A DNA stretch of 64,000 nt from positions 124,001 through 188,000 of the forward strand of contig NZ_JABBPN010000003.1 in assembly GCF_012933385.1 (NCBI RefSeq), given 5' to 3'. Positions 26,625-35,457 of the stretch are shown piece by piece (the first letter of the stretch is position 1; every line of letters begins with the position of its first letter). The stretch comes from Paenibacillus lemnae. Its GTDB lineage: Bacteria > Bacillota > Bacilli > Paenibacillales > Paenibacillaceae. Made by a program: the position numbers and the translations under genes. Below the pieces are notes generated by a model. That model did not search any database and was not told the DNA's origin. It saw nothing but the letters and a program-made list of their open reading frames with translations.

Positions 26625-27496
26625 TGATGAGACAATCAACAGGAGAAAAGGCGTTTCAATGGATTAACTATATGGTGCTGGCTGCGGCTGCGGCAACGAT
26701 GATCACTCCGCTGCTCCATCTGCTGGCGATGTCCTTCAGTTCCCCGATCGCGGCGGATTCGAAGCAGGTGTTTCTGTTCCCGGTCGACTTTACGACCGCC
26801 TCTTGGGAGCAGATCTTGCAAAACGGAGAGCTCTGGCGCTCATTCGGCATTACGCTGTTCATTACAGTAGCCGGTACCCTTATTAGTATGCTATTTTCAA
26901 TCATGACAGCGTTTCCACTTTCACGGAAAGATTTCTGGTTGCGCAGGCCGGTCATGCTGGGCATCGTCATTACGATGATCTTCAATGCGCCGATGATCCC
27001 GTTTTTCCTGACAGTCCGTGAGCTGGGCATGATGAACTCCTTGTGGGCGCTGATTATCCCCGGTGTGATCGGGACCTTTAACATGATTATCATCCGGACG
27101 TTTTTTATGGGCATTCCCAAAGAGCTGGATGATTCGGCCCGAATCGACGGCTGCCACGAGTTCCGGCTACTGTTCCAGATTTATCTCCCGCTGTCTAAAC
27201 CTGTGCTGGCCACGGTCGGCCTGTTCTATGCGGTGGGATACTGGAACACATTCCAGCGTGCGGTGCTGTTTATCCGTGATCCGGAGAAGTGGCCGCTGCA
27301 AATGAAGCTTCGCGCCTATCTAACCTCACCGGAGGAGCTGGCAGCTGTGAACATGTTCCTGGGTGATTACAATTTCAACACGACGACGCTGAAAGCAGCG
27401 ACGATCATCTTCGCGACGCTTCCAATCATTATGGTATATCCGTACCTGCAGAAATACTTCGTCAAGGGCTCCCTCCTGGGATCCTTGAAAGAATAG
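26624..27496 (+). CDS. oligosaccharide ABC importer permease (YtcP/LplC type)
   Basis: About 290 residues, six membrane segments, EAA motif ELDDSARIDGCHEFRLL and family-typical C-terminus QKYFVKGSLLGSLKE. The start overlaps the previous stop (TAATG at 26622-26626); ATG 26627 and the upstream ATG 26618 are alternatives. Operates with the YteP-type permease and the lipoprotein downstream. Confidence 0.9.
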   Translation: MMRQSTGEKAFQWINYMVLAAAAATMITPLLHLLAMSFSSPIAADSKQVFLFPVDFTTASWEQILQNGELWRSFGITLFITVAGTLISMLFSIMTAFPLSRKDFWLRRPVMLGIVITMIFNAPMIPFFLTVRELGMMNSLWALIIPGVIGTFNMIIIRTFFMGIPKELDDSARIDGCHEFRLLFQIYLPLSKPVLATVGLFYAVGYWNTFQRAVLFIRDPEKWPLQMKLRAYLTSPEELAAVNMFLGDYNFNTTTLKAATIIFATLPIIMVYPYLQKYFVKGSLLGSLKE

Positions 27497-27538
27497 CAGC
27501 TGTATAGACTGAGAATAAATTCACATGTCTAACGTAGA

Positions 27539-27692
27539 GTGAGAACCAATCTGGAGAAGCGGAGCGGTCGCTCAAAGCTTTCCGAAGGAAAGCTAGCATC
27601 GGAAGCATACGCTATCACTGAATTTTCCCGCTTGAGGTGTAATAAAATCGAAAAAAATTCGGGGATAACAGCGATCGGAAGATGGTTCTCAA
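27539..27692 (+). ncRNA. candidate structured RNA between importer genes
   Basis: A 272-base gap separates the permease and binding-protein genes. TGAGAACCAATCT (27540-27552) pairs with AGATGGTTCTCA (27680-27691), apart from one bulged base, and closes a region holding at least two further stems: GAGCGGTCGCTC (27562-27573) and AGCTTTCC-GAA-GGAAAGCT (27576-27594). A junction closed by a long stem is unlike a terminator. I recognise no known riboswitch. It may set the expression ratio between permeases and binding protein, or be a dispersed structured repeat. Confidence 0.45.
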
Positions 27693-27768
27693 TCGAAGTG
27701 GACCGGTGTGATTTATAACTTCAGTGAATACAGCAGGAATTTGTTCATAGATGAAGGGAGAGGGATTT

Positions 27769-29325
27769 ATGTTCAAGTGGTTCAGAAACCGGCCGGCCAA
27801 GCAGGCCATGGCTGCCATCCTGGCGTGTACGATGATTGCGGGCTGCGGTGGAGGCGGATCGGGCAATACAGCTGAAAATAATCAAGATCCAGGAGCCGGA
27901 AGCGAGGGGCCGGTGCCCATTAAAGTATTCAAAAGCCATATTGGTATCGGTAAAATTCCGGGCAGTGATGATCCGCATGTTAAATATGTAGCAGAGCAAA
28001 CCGGGGTGGAGTATAAGCTGATTACGACACCCCCGGGCTCCGAGCCCTCCGAGTATATCAACTTAATGATTGCCTCGGATGACCTTCCGGACATTCTCCG
28101 TCCGATCGGCGGGATTGAGCAGACGCTGATACAACAGGGCGGGGCGCTGGCGCTGGATGAACTGCTGCCAGAATATGCTCCGAATGTATGGAAGAACATC
28201 CCTCAGGAGGCCTGGGACATTGTACGGTCTGCTTCAGAAGACGGCAAAATCTATTACGTGCCAAAAGTGTTTCTTGTGCCAGAGCGCGCGCCGATGATCC
28301 GCAAGGACTGGCTCGAGGCAGTCGGAATGGAGATGCCGGCGACCGTGGAAGAGTACAAGGATGTGCTGCGGGCCTTCCGGGATAAGGATCCGAACGGCAA
28401 CGGCAAAGCCGATGAGCTGCCTACAAGCGGCCGGGAATTCGGACGCTGGATGGATCATCTGTTTGCCATGTATGGTGTAGCCATGTGGGAAGGATACCCG
28501 GAGTGGGATACTTACGACGGTGAAATTCAGTATGCCGGGATTACCGAGAATATGAAGGCCTCCATCCTTTTCGCCCGCGAGCTGTACGAGGAGAAGCTGC
28601 TTGATAATGAGACTTTCCTGAACAAAGGCGATGTATGGACAGCCAAAATCAACAACAACCTCGTCGGCAGCTGGTATCATCTTCCTGCCAATATTCGCGA
28701 CCGTCTGACTGCGATGCGTCAGGGAGCGCCCGATGCTTACATTGCAGGTATGCCGCTCCCCAAAGTGGAAGGGTTTGAAGGTTATGTGACCCAGAAGAGC
28801 ATGGGTGAACCGGAATGGGTCATTCCGAAAGCATCGGAAGGAAAGGCTCCGGATGCGCTGAAGCTGCTGGATTTCTTCTATGACAAGCAGCATGAGGAAT
28901 TCGTGCGTTTTGGCATCGAAGGCGCGCAGCATGAGGTCGTGGACGGCAAGAAAGTACTTCTTCCGCCAAGCGATGACAGACCGATTCCGCTGGGCATGCG
29001 CAACCTGACGACGAAAGAGGACATGGACGTCCGAATCGAACAGACGATTCCGGAAGATATGCAGCAGATGGTAAGGGATATGTTTGAAGTGAGTACGGCA
29101 GATGCGAGAAGAATTGCGGGCGATGGGCTGCCGAGCACGGTGTACGAGGGCTTCCCGGATATCCAGTCACACAAGCTGTTCCAGGAGTATTCCACCAAGA
29201 TCATTATCGGCGAATGGCCGATCGAGAAATTTGATGAGTTCAAAGAGCGCTGGTATCAGTCCGGAGGCGAAGAAGTAACGAAACGCGTCCAGGAATGGTA
29301 TGCCAAAACCAATCAGCAGCAGTAA
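27769..29325 (+). CDS. oligosaccharide ABC importer solute-binding lipoprotein (YtcQ type)
   Basis: 518 residues. Signal peptide with lipobox MIAGC, then a Gly/Ser/Asn linker. The body is a family 1 solute-binding protein with the Ca-loop-like DKDPNGNGKADELPT block common in this LipO/YtcQ group. Start ATG 27769 with AAGGGAGAGGG upstream; ATG 27751 in frame is part of the ribosome-site region. Likely captures rhamnogalacturonan or oligogalacturonide fragments, inferred from the enzymes encoded downstream. Confidence 0.85.
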   Translation: MFKWFRNRPAKQAMAAILACTMIAGCGGGGSGNTAENNQDPGAGSEGPVPIKVFKSHIGIGKIPGSDDPHVKYVAEQTGVEYKLITTPPGSEPSEYINLMIASDDLPDILRPIGGIEQTLIQQGGALALDELLPEYAPNVWKNIPQEAWDIVRSASEDGKIYYVPKVFLVPERAPMIRKDWLEAVGMEMPATVEEYKDVLRAFRDKDPNGNGKADELPTSGREFGRWMDHLFAMYGVAMWEGYPEWDTYDGEIQYAGITENMKASILFARELYEEKLLDNETFLNKGDVWTAKINNNLVGSWYHLPANIRDRLTAMRQGAPDAYIAGMPLPKVEGFEGYVTQKSMGEPEWVIPKASEGKAPDALKLLDFFYDKQHEEFVRFGIEGAQHEVVDGKKVLLPPSDDRPIPLGMRNLTTKEDMDVRIEQTIPEDMQQMVRDMFEVSTADARRIAGDGLPSTVYEGFPDIQSHKLFQEYSTKIIIGEWPIEKFDEFKERWYQSGGEEVTKRVQEWYAKTNQQQ

Positions 29326-29360
29326 TCCATATCACAATCCTATCGCAGAAAGGGGATTCC

Positions 29361-30692
29361 ATGAAAAGAAGACGATATGCCATATGCGGTCTAAGCGGCC
29401 GGGCCCTGGGCCAATTCGCGAAGCCGATCCTGACCACTTTTGCTGGCGGCAGTGAGCTGGTGGGTCTGCTCGATCCCGATCTTGCCCGGTTTGAAGTGTT
29501 CCGCTCCAGATTTCCGGAGCAGGCCGATATTCCGGCCTACGGTGAGGATGAATTTGTCCGGATGGTGGAGGAGACCCGTCCGGACTGCATTATTGCCGCA
29601 GGGCGGGATGATACGCATGCACGATATATTTTGTCGGCGCTTCAGATGGATCTGGATGTCATTAGCGAGAAACCGATGGCCACCACCGGAGAGGACAGCC
29701 GCCAGATTCTAGAAGCAGAAAGCAGGAGCAAAGGCACGGTAACCGTGACCTTTAACTACCGATATGCTCCCATCCATACGAAGATCAAGGAAATGGTCTC
29801 GGAAGGCCGGCTTGGACGGATCACCTCCGTAGACTTGAACTGGTACCTGGATACGTATCACGGTTCCAGCTACTTCAAGCGCTGGAACCGTGAGCGGGCT
29901 TTGTCCGGCGGGCTGTCGATCCACAAAAGCACACATCACTTCGATCTGGCCAGCTGGTGGATTGGACAGAAGCCGGCTGAGGTATTTGCGTACGGCGCTC
30001 TGAATTACTACGGAGCGGATAGTGAATGGAACCCGGAGCGAGAGGATGGCCGTCATTGCGGCACCTGCGATGTCAGCAGTCAGTGTGCCTACTACTCCAG
30101 ATGGAATGCAAGAAGTAAAAAGCTCGCCGTCCAGGATGACCATCTGGGTTCACTGGGCGGGCAGCAGGGTGCCTTTCCATATACAGGCTACCGTCCGGAC
30201 CGCTGCGTTTTCGACTCGGATATTGAAATTGAGGACACTTACGCCGCGGTCGTCCGTTACGATGGCGGTGCCATGATGAGCTATTCGGTGAATTTCTCAC
30301 TTCCTTATGAAGGTTACCGCCTTGCCATCAATGGAACCAAAGGCCGGCTGGAGACCGTGGAATATCATATTCCCTCCCGGATTCCATTTCCGACACCGGT
30401 TCAGACGATTGACTATTTCCCGCTGTTCGGATCCAAAGAGACGATCCATGTTGTTCAGCGGGAAGGCAGACATGGCGGCGGAGACCCGCTGCTGCTGGAG
30501 GACTTATTCATGGGAGAGGACAGCAGCAGGCCGTTCCGCATCTTATCCGGAGCGGAGGACGGTGCTTATGCGGTAGCCACTGGAGAAGGTGTGTGGCGTT
30601 CGGCTCAGGAAAACCGTCCGGTGAGATTGTCCGAGATGCTGGGCAGCTCCCCGCAGCAGGAGCTCGCCGTGAACAGGAAGGGGGGCGTATGA
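29361..30692 (+). CDS. Gfo/Idh/MocA-family oxidoreductase
   Basis: 443 residues. The N-terminal Rossmann fold starts RRYAICGLSGRALGQF; the family Lys-Pro motif is ISEKPMATT. The substrate domain includes FNYRYAPIHTKIKEMV and the HKSTHHFDLASWW block. An inserted cysteine cluster, HCGTCDVSSQCAYYSRW near residue 235, is unusual and may bind a metal. Probably an NAD-dependent sugar or uronate dehydrogenase in the cytoplasm. ATG 29361 follows AAAGGGG. Its stop overlaps the next start. Confidence 0.85.
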   Translation: MKRRRYAICGLSGRALGQFAKPILTTFAGGSELVGLLDPDLARFEVFRSRFPEQADIPAYGEDEFVRMVEETRPDCIIAAGRDDTHARYILSALQMDLDVISEKPMATTGEDSRQILEAESRSKGTVTVTFNYRYAPIHTKIKEMVSEGRLGRITSVDLNWYLDTYHGSSYFKRWNRERALSGGLSIHKSTHHFDLASWWIGQKPAEVFAYGALNYYGADSEWNPEREDGRHCGTCDVSSQCAYYSRWNARSKKLAVQDDHLGSLGGQQGAFPYTGYRPDRCVFDSDIEIEDTYAAVVRYDGGAMMSYSVNFSLPYEGYRLAINGTKGRLETVEYHIPSRIPFPTPVQTIDYFPLFGSKETIHVVQREGRHGGGDPLLLEDLFMGEDSSRPFRILSGAEDGAYAVATGEGVWRSAQENRPVRLSEMLGSSPQQELAVNRKGGV

Positions 30693-32917
30693 TGCAGCAG
30701 CGTTATTTTGATCAGGAAGAAAGCATTGCGAGGCATACAGCCAGCCCGGGGATCGAGCATGTACTCACCGTGATGGCCCAGCGGTATATCGGAAGCCATC
30801 CGATGCATGGTCCTGTCTACCGCGTGACCCGGAAACAGCCGATCCGAAAGGGAGAGGATCACCGGTATATATTTCCCGGTGAGGACTTGTTTCCTGAGGA
30901 TGATGCGGGTCAGCATGTATACGCTTGGGGAAAGCTGTGGATCGAAGAAGCCCAGAGCTTTATCTTTACGCTTTCCTGCCTCGGGCCAGTCAAATTGCAT
31001 CACAACGGAATTCAAGTGTTCGGATCCTCTTCTGAAGAGGAAGATGGCCGGCAGCTGAAGCTGAAGCTTTCGCTGACAAAGGGCTGGAATCATATGGTGC
31101 TGGAGCTGGGCCGCGGACAGGGTGCGGTGTTTGGAACCAGCAACCGTAAGAACTTTCCTTATCATTTCCTCGCTCCCTCCTTAGAGCGGGAGGGTGAAGA
31201 AGGGTGGCTGTATACCAGGCCGACGGATAAAGTGCTTCCATGGCTTCCGGACACCTCGGTGCCGGAAGCCGCCACAGGGATGAAGTGGCTGCCGGAAGAT
31301 GCAGCTGCGCTGGACAGTACTGCAGAGGATGAAACATCAGGGGGCAGGGCTCCGGGCGGACAGATGCTGCAGCTGTACGGCCATCATGAGGGAGCGGGCG
31401 CGTATGCCTGGACCAAAGTCAGCACCGCTGCCGGTACTGCGGGCGGCGTGCTGACGGGAACGGCATACAGTCCGATCCGTGTCCTCTTGAATGGGGAAGA
31501 GGTGTACCGCCAAGACGAGCCGGGCGCATTTCATGTGACTGTAGAGTTCTCGGAAGGCAAGGCTGCAGGTGATCTGTTCATCTATAGTGAATACGGAGCA
31601 GACGGCTGGGGCTTCTCGCTGGAGGAAACGCCGCTTACGGCCCAGCTTCAGCTTCAGTCACCCAGGAACGTCCTGGGAGCAAGGGAACCATGGCTGTATC
31701 TGGGTCCGTTGTCCGGAAGCCTGGAGCATGATCCTCTGTTGTACGCTGTCGAAGATCTGGTGAAGGATCCGGAAGGCGACAGCCCCCTGACCTGGCGGAC
31801 GGCCCAGCCGGAAGGTTATGCCCGTCCTTTTCTGGAGAACGAGCTGTTCGGCCGCTGGAATTATCCGCTCGGCGTCACGCTGTACGGCCTGCTGACGACA
31901 GGACAGGGACTCTCCCGCCCGGACTATACCGACTATGTGAGGCGCCATGTGGAGTTCGCAACCTCGGCCTATGAATATTCATTATGGGACCGGGAAACGT
32001 TCGGCGCAGCCGGACTTAACAACCAGCTGTCCCATATCGACAGCCTCGATGACTGCGGCTCGTTCGGCGCACTCGCCATTCTTGCAGACCGGCTTGGTCC
32101 GCTGAAGGGTGCCAAGGTAGCTGCGGAGCATATTGCACAGTATATTTTGAGCCGGCAGGACCGCCTGCCGGATGGAGCGCTGTACCGCCGGGTGGGCGTG
32201 TCCGTCAGCATGAACAATACGATGTGGTGCGACGATATGTACATGAGTGTGCCATTCTTGTGCCGCTATGCCGAGCTGTCCGGCAATCCGCTGTATCTGT
32301 CGGAAGCAGCCGATCAACTGCTCCTGTACAAGAAATACTTATATATGCAGGACCGTCAGATCATGTCCCATGTGTATGATGTCGCACAGGGCAAGCCGAC
32401 GCTGACACCTTGGGGACGGGGCAATGGCTGGGTCTTCTTCTCCCTGACCGAGCTGCTCGCTGTTCTGCCGGAGAAGCACCCATCATATGAGGATATATTG
32501 GTCTTTTACAGAGAACTGGCCGAGGGTTATCTCGCTCTTCAAGACGAAGAAGGCATGTGGCACCAGGTGCTGACTGATCATGAGTCTTACCCGGAAGCCT
32601 CCTGCACCTCGATGTTTATGTTCGGCTTTGCCCGCGGTGTGCGCTGCGGCTGGCTGGAAGATGGCGACCGCTATAAGCAGGCGGCCATATCCGCATGGGA
32701 GGGGCTGTGCCGGACTGCCATAGATAAGCATGGTAACCTGTACGGAGTCTGCCGGGGTTCCAGCTATTCGTTCACCAACCACTATTACAAGCACGAGCTG
32801 GGATGGCGTTTGAATGATACGCATGGCATCGGCATTGTAATGCTGGCTGGAATGGAAACCAGAGCGATGCTGCTGGACAGTGAAATAAAACAAAAGCTGG
32901 AGCATTCGGCAGGCTAG
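30689..32917 (+). CDS. GH105-type unsaturated glucuronyl/galacturonyl hydrolase with N-terminal extension
   Basis: 742 residues. The catalytic (alpha/alpha)6 domain spans about residues 375-742, with NNTMWCDDMYMSVPFLCRY (holding the likely catalytic Asp), WGRGNGWVFFSLTELL, YPEASCTSMFMFGFARGV and the final THGIGIVMLAG. It removes the 4,5-unsaturated uronic acid from lyase products. The first about 370 residues look like one or two beta-sandwich modules (YAWGKLWIEEAQSFIFTLS, VRLLNG-like region RVLLNGEEVYR) not present in plain YteR/YesR enzymes. No signal peptide, so cytoplasmic. ATG overlaps the previous stop. Confidence 0.85.
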   Translation: MMQQRYFDQEESIARHTASPGIEHVLTVMAQRYIGSHPMHGPVYRVTRKQPIRKGEDHRYIFPGEDLFPEDDAGQHVYAWGKLWIEEAQSFIFTLSCLGPVKLHHNGIQVFGSSSEEEDGRQLKLKLSLTKGWNHMVLELGRGQGAVFGTSNRKNFPYHFLAPSLEREGEEGWLYTRPTDKVLPWLPDTSVPEAATGMKWLPEDAAALDSTAEDETSGGRAPGGQMLQLYGHHEGAGAYAWTKVSTAAGTAGGVLTGTAYSPIRVLLNGEEVYRQDEPGAFHVTVEFSEGKAAGDLFIYSEYGADGWGFSLEETPLTAQLQLQSPRNVLGAREPWLYLGPLSGSLEHDPLLYAVEDLVKDPEGDSPLTWRTAQPEGYARPFLENELFGRWNYPLGVTLYGLLTTGQGLSRPDYTDYVRRHVEFATSAYEYSLWDRETFGAAGLNNQLSHIDSLDDCGSFGALAILADRLGPLKGAKVAAEHIAQYILSRQDRLPDGALYRRVGVSVSMNNTMWCDDMYMSVPFLCRYAELSGNPLYLSEAADQLLLYKKYLYMQDRQIMSHVYDVAQGKPTLTPWGRGNGWVFFSLTELLAVLPEKHPSYEDILVFYRELAEGYLALQDEEGMWHQVLTDHESYPEASCTSMFMFGFARGVRCGWLEDGDRYKQAAISAWEGLCRTAIDKHGNLYGVCRGSSYSFTNHYYKHELGWRLNDTHGIGIVMLAGMETRAMLLDSEIKQKLEHSAG

Positions 32918-33033
32918 GGGTGTGCTGCAAAGCTTGCAGGGGATAGGGGACAGCTGTGCATCTTGTAAGCGGTTTCGAGCAAGGGATGGGTTCGCAGTAT
33001 AATAGACAAATACTGTGAAAGGTGGTCATGCGC

Positions 33034-35457
33034 ATGTGGCAATCGTTTACGAAGTGGCTTGGCTATACGCTTACCAATACGCAAACCCGGCTCGTCCTGT
33101 TCCTGACCGTGTCCGTATGCGTCCTTATTCTGACGGTGAGCCTGACATCCTATTTTTCCTCCAAATCGGTTCTCCAGAAAGAGCTGAGCGAGCCGCAGCA
33201 GCAGCTGCTCCAGATCAGCATGAATTTTATTGATGAGTATATCGATAAAAGCAACCAGATTGCCATCGCCGTCTCGCTGCATCCGAACATTTACAATTTT
33301 TTGACGGCCGAGAATCAGAGCTCCTACCGTAATATTTCTGAAATTTATACCTTTATGTCTACCCTGATCGAAAATACATCTTATATCGAAAGCATTTATG
33401 TACATGACCTTGAGCGCGGCAGCTTCGTTTCCATGCCCCAGGGATACAGCGCCAGCAGCCTTACTTTTGCAGACTCTGCCTGGATTGGTGTCGCAGAAGA
33501 GTTCGGTGACCGCAAGATGTTAGTCCGCGACCGGTCGGTTCCCTCCGGTTCAGGCTTTCGGGGCAATGGATCTGAAATTACGCTGTTTCGAAAAATTCTC
33601 ATCCAAGGCCAGTTTAAGGGAATTGTGGCCATCAATCTGAAGGAAGAGGAGATCTTCGCCAAGCTGCATCCGCCCCAGCGGACAGGGCTGGACCGGACAC
33701 GGTTTATTGTCGATACAGACGGCGGCATTCTGTACACCGTGCCGGGTGGTGGGCTGGATGGAGAGGGAATCCAGGCCATGGCGGAACTGGCAGTTATGAG
33801 TGAGCCTGGCAGCCATGGAAATGAGTACGGCAGTGAACCCGGCGATTTCCTGTATCAGGATCGTTCCTTTCTGGTAAACCGGCTGGATTCACCGCTGACC
33901 GGCTGGAAATACATATCTGCTGTATCCCAGGAGAGCCTGCTGGCCCAATCCAAAAGCATTCGCAATGCCGTGCTGTCCATTTCCGCAGCAGCCCTTCTGG
34001 TCGGCGTATTGGCGATCATGTATATCCAGACGCTCACATTCAGGCCGATCCGCCGGATTCAGCAGCTGTTCCGCAAGAACGAAAGCGAGCTGCCGGGCAC
34101 GGACCTTCATCATCTGGAGCGCCTGACCACCGAGCTTCTCAGCGATCACGCCCAGCTCTCGCAGCTGATCCGGCAGACGATGCCGGAGGTTTCCTCCAAA
34201 TTTTTGTATGACATTTACGTGGGAAACCGCTCTGGAATCCGCAGCATCCGGGATAAGTGGAGCAGCTGCTTTCAGGACTGGAGCAGTGAGCCTGTTCTGA
34301 TTGCCGTGGTCTCCATCGATCAGTTTGAGTGCTGGTCACGACGGTACTCTGGAACTGACCGTTCTCTGCTAAAGTTTGCTCTGGCTAACATCATTACCGA
34401 GGTTCTTTCTCCGGCCTGGCGTTCGGAATGTTCCGATTTTGGCAAGGATAAGCTGGGCATCGTGCTCCAGCTGAAATCGGGTGATGAGCCGGGTGAACCA
34501 TACCTGCAAAAAGCGGCGGATGTGGTAGATCGGATGCTGGGATTCAGCATCAGCATGGGGATCAGCGCTGTCCATGCGGATGCCGGGGAGCTGAAGCAGG
34601 CCATGCTGGAAGCAGATAATGCACTGGGATACCGGCTGTACCGGGGAAAGGGCAGCATTGTCTTTTTCCGCGAGGTGGCAGATCATGAGCCTGGGGAAAA
34701 GTCCGAAGGCACGGAAGCGGATTGGGCGGGAGAACTTGCTGCTGCGGTCGAAAGCGGCGATGAAACCCGAGTGCTGAATCTTGTCGTGGATCTCGGGGAG
34801 GAGCTGCGGACGGAGAATGACTATCCATCGAGAGTGATTCTGAAGCTAAGGCCCATTCAGGAACGGCTCCACCGGATCGGATTGCGGGAAGCAGTGGAAC
34901 TGGAACGGGAAGAAGAGCCGCTTGAGGAACTGCATACCCTTACTCTGGAGGATATTCTGAAGGACTTCAGCCATGAAGCGGTGCAGCTGGCCCGGCGTTT
35001 CAACAGTCTGATGGAGAGCAAAGAGTTTGTGCAGTGCCGGAAGATGATTGAATTTATGAAACAGCATCTGGCCGAACCTGTCGGTATTCAGGAGATTGCG
35101 GACAGTGCAGGCATCAGTGTCAGTCTGGCAAGCCAGCTGTTCAAGCAGGAGATCAATGACACGATTTACGGATATTTTACAAAGTTGCGGATGGACCGTG
35201 CGGAGGAGCTGCTGGTAGATAGTGATGACCGGATCTCGGACATCGCCGGCAGGGTCGGTTATGTGCACGAGAACAGCTTTATCCGCGTGTTCCGAAAATA
35301 TAAGAACATTACACCAGGCAAATACCGTGAAATGATGAAATACCGCAGCGGTCCCGATCAGGAATCACAAGAACACATAGGAATTACGGAATGGAAGGAG
35401 ATGAATGATGCTAAACCACATGAAATTGAACCGAAAGCAAATCGTATCGCGCCATAA
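33034..35457 (+). CDS. membrane-bound AraC-family regulator (YesN-like)
   Basis: About 807 residues. Membrane segment 1 is LVLFLTVSVCVLILTVSL. An extracellular sensor of about 270 residues follows, then membrane segment 2, AVLSISAAALLVGVLAIMY, and a cytoplasmic region. At the end is an AraC double helix-turn-helix (VGIQEIADSAGISVSLASQL and ISDIAGRVGYVHENSFIRVF). Likely senses a pectin fragment and activates this cluster. Start 33028 or 33034, both behind AAAGGTGG. A TATAAT word at 33000 suggests its own promoter. Its 3' end overlaps the next gene by about 50 bases. Confidence 0.85.
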   Translation: MWQSFTKWLGYTLTNTQTRLVLFLTVSVCVLILTVSLTSYFSSKSVLQKELSEPQQQLLQISMNFIDEYIDKSNQIAIAVSLHPNIYNFLTAENQSSYRNISEIYTFMSTLIENTSYIESIYVHDLERGSFVSMPQGYSASSLTFADSAWIGVAEEFGDRKMLVRDRSVPSGSGFRGNGSEITLFRKILIQGQFKGIVAINLKEEEIFAKLHPPQRTGLDRTRFIVDTDGGILYTVPGGGLDGEGIQAMAELAVMSEPGSHGNEYGSEPGDFLYQDRSFLVNRLDSPLTGWKYISAVSQESLLAQSKSIRNAVLSISAAALLVGVLAIMYIQTLTFRPIRRIQQLFRKNESELPGTDLHHLERLTTELLSDHAQLSQLIRQTMPEVSSKFLYDIYVGNRSGIRSIRDKWSSCFQDWSSEPVLIAVVSIDQFECWSRRYSGTDRSLLKFALANIITEVLSPAWRSECSDFGKDKLGIVLQLKSGDEPGEPYLQKAADVVDRMLGFSISMGISAVHADAGELKQAMLEADNALGYRLYRGKGSIVFFREVADHEPGEKSEGTEADWAGELAAAVESGDETRVLNLVVDLGEELRTENDYPSRVILKLRPIQERLHRIGLREAVELEREEEPLEELHTLTLEDILKDFSHEAVQLARRFNSLMESKEFVQCRKMIEFMKQHLAEPVGIQEIADSAGISVSLASQLFKQEINDTIYGYFTKLRMDRAEELLVDSDDRISDIAGRVGYVHENSFIRVFRKYKNITPGKYREMMKYRSGPDQESQEHIGITEWKEMNDAKPHEIEPKANRIAP

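Noticed and set aside
28234-28932. Long minus-strand frame (232 codons)
   Set aside because: Lies fully inside the binding-protein gene on the other strand; no start signal and no domain-like sequence. A shadow caused by codon bias.
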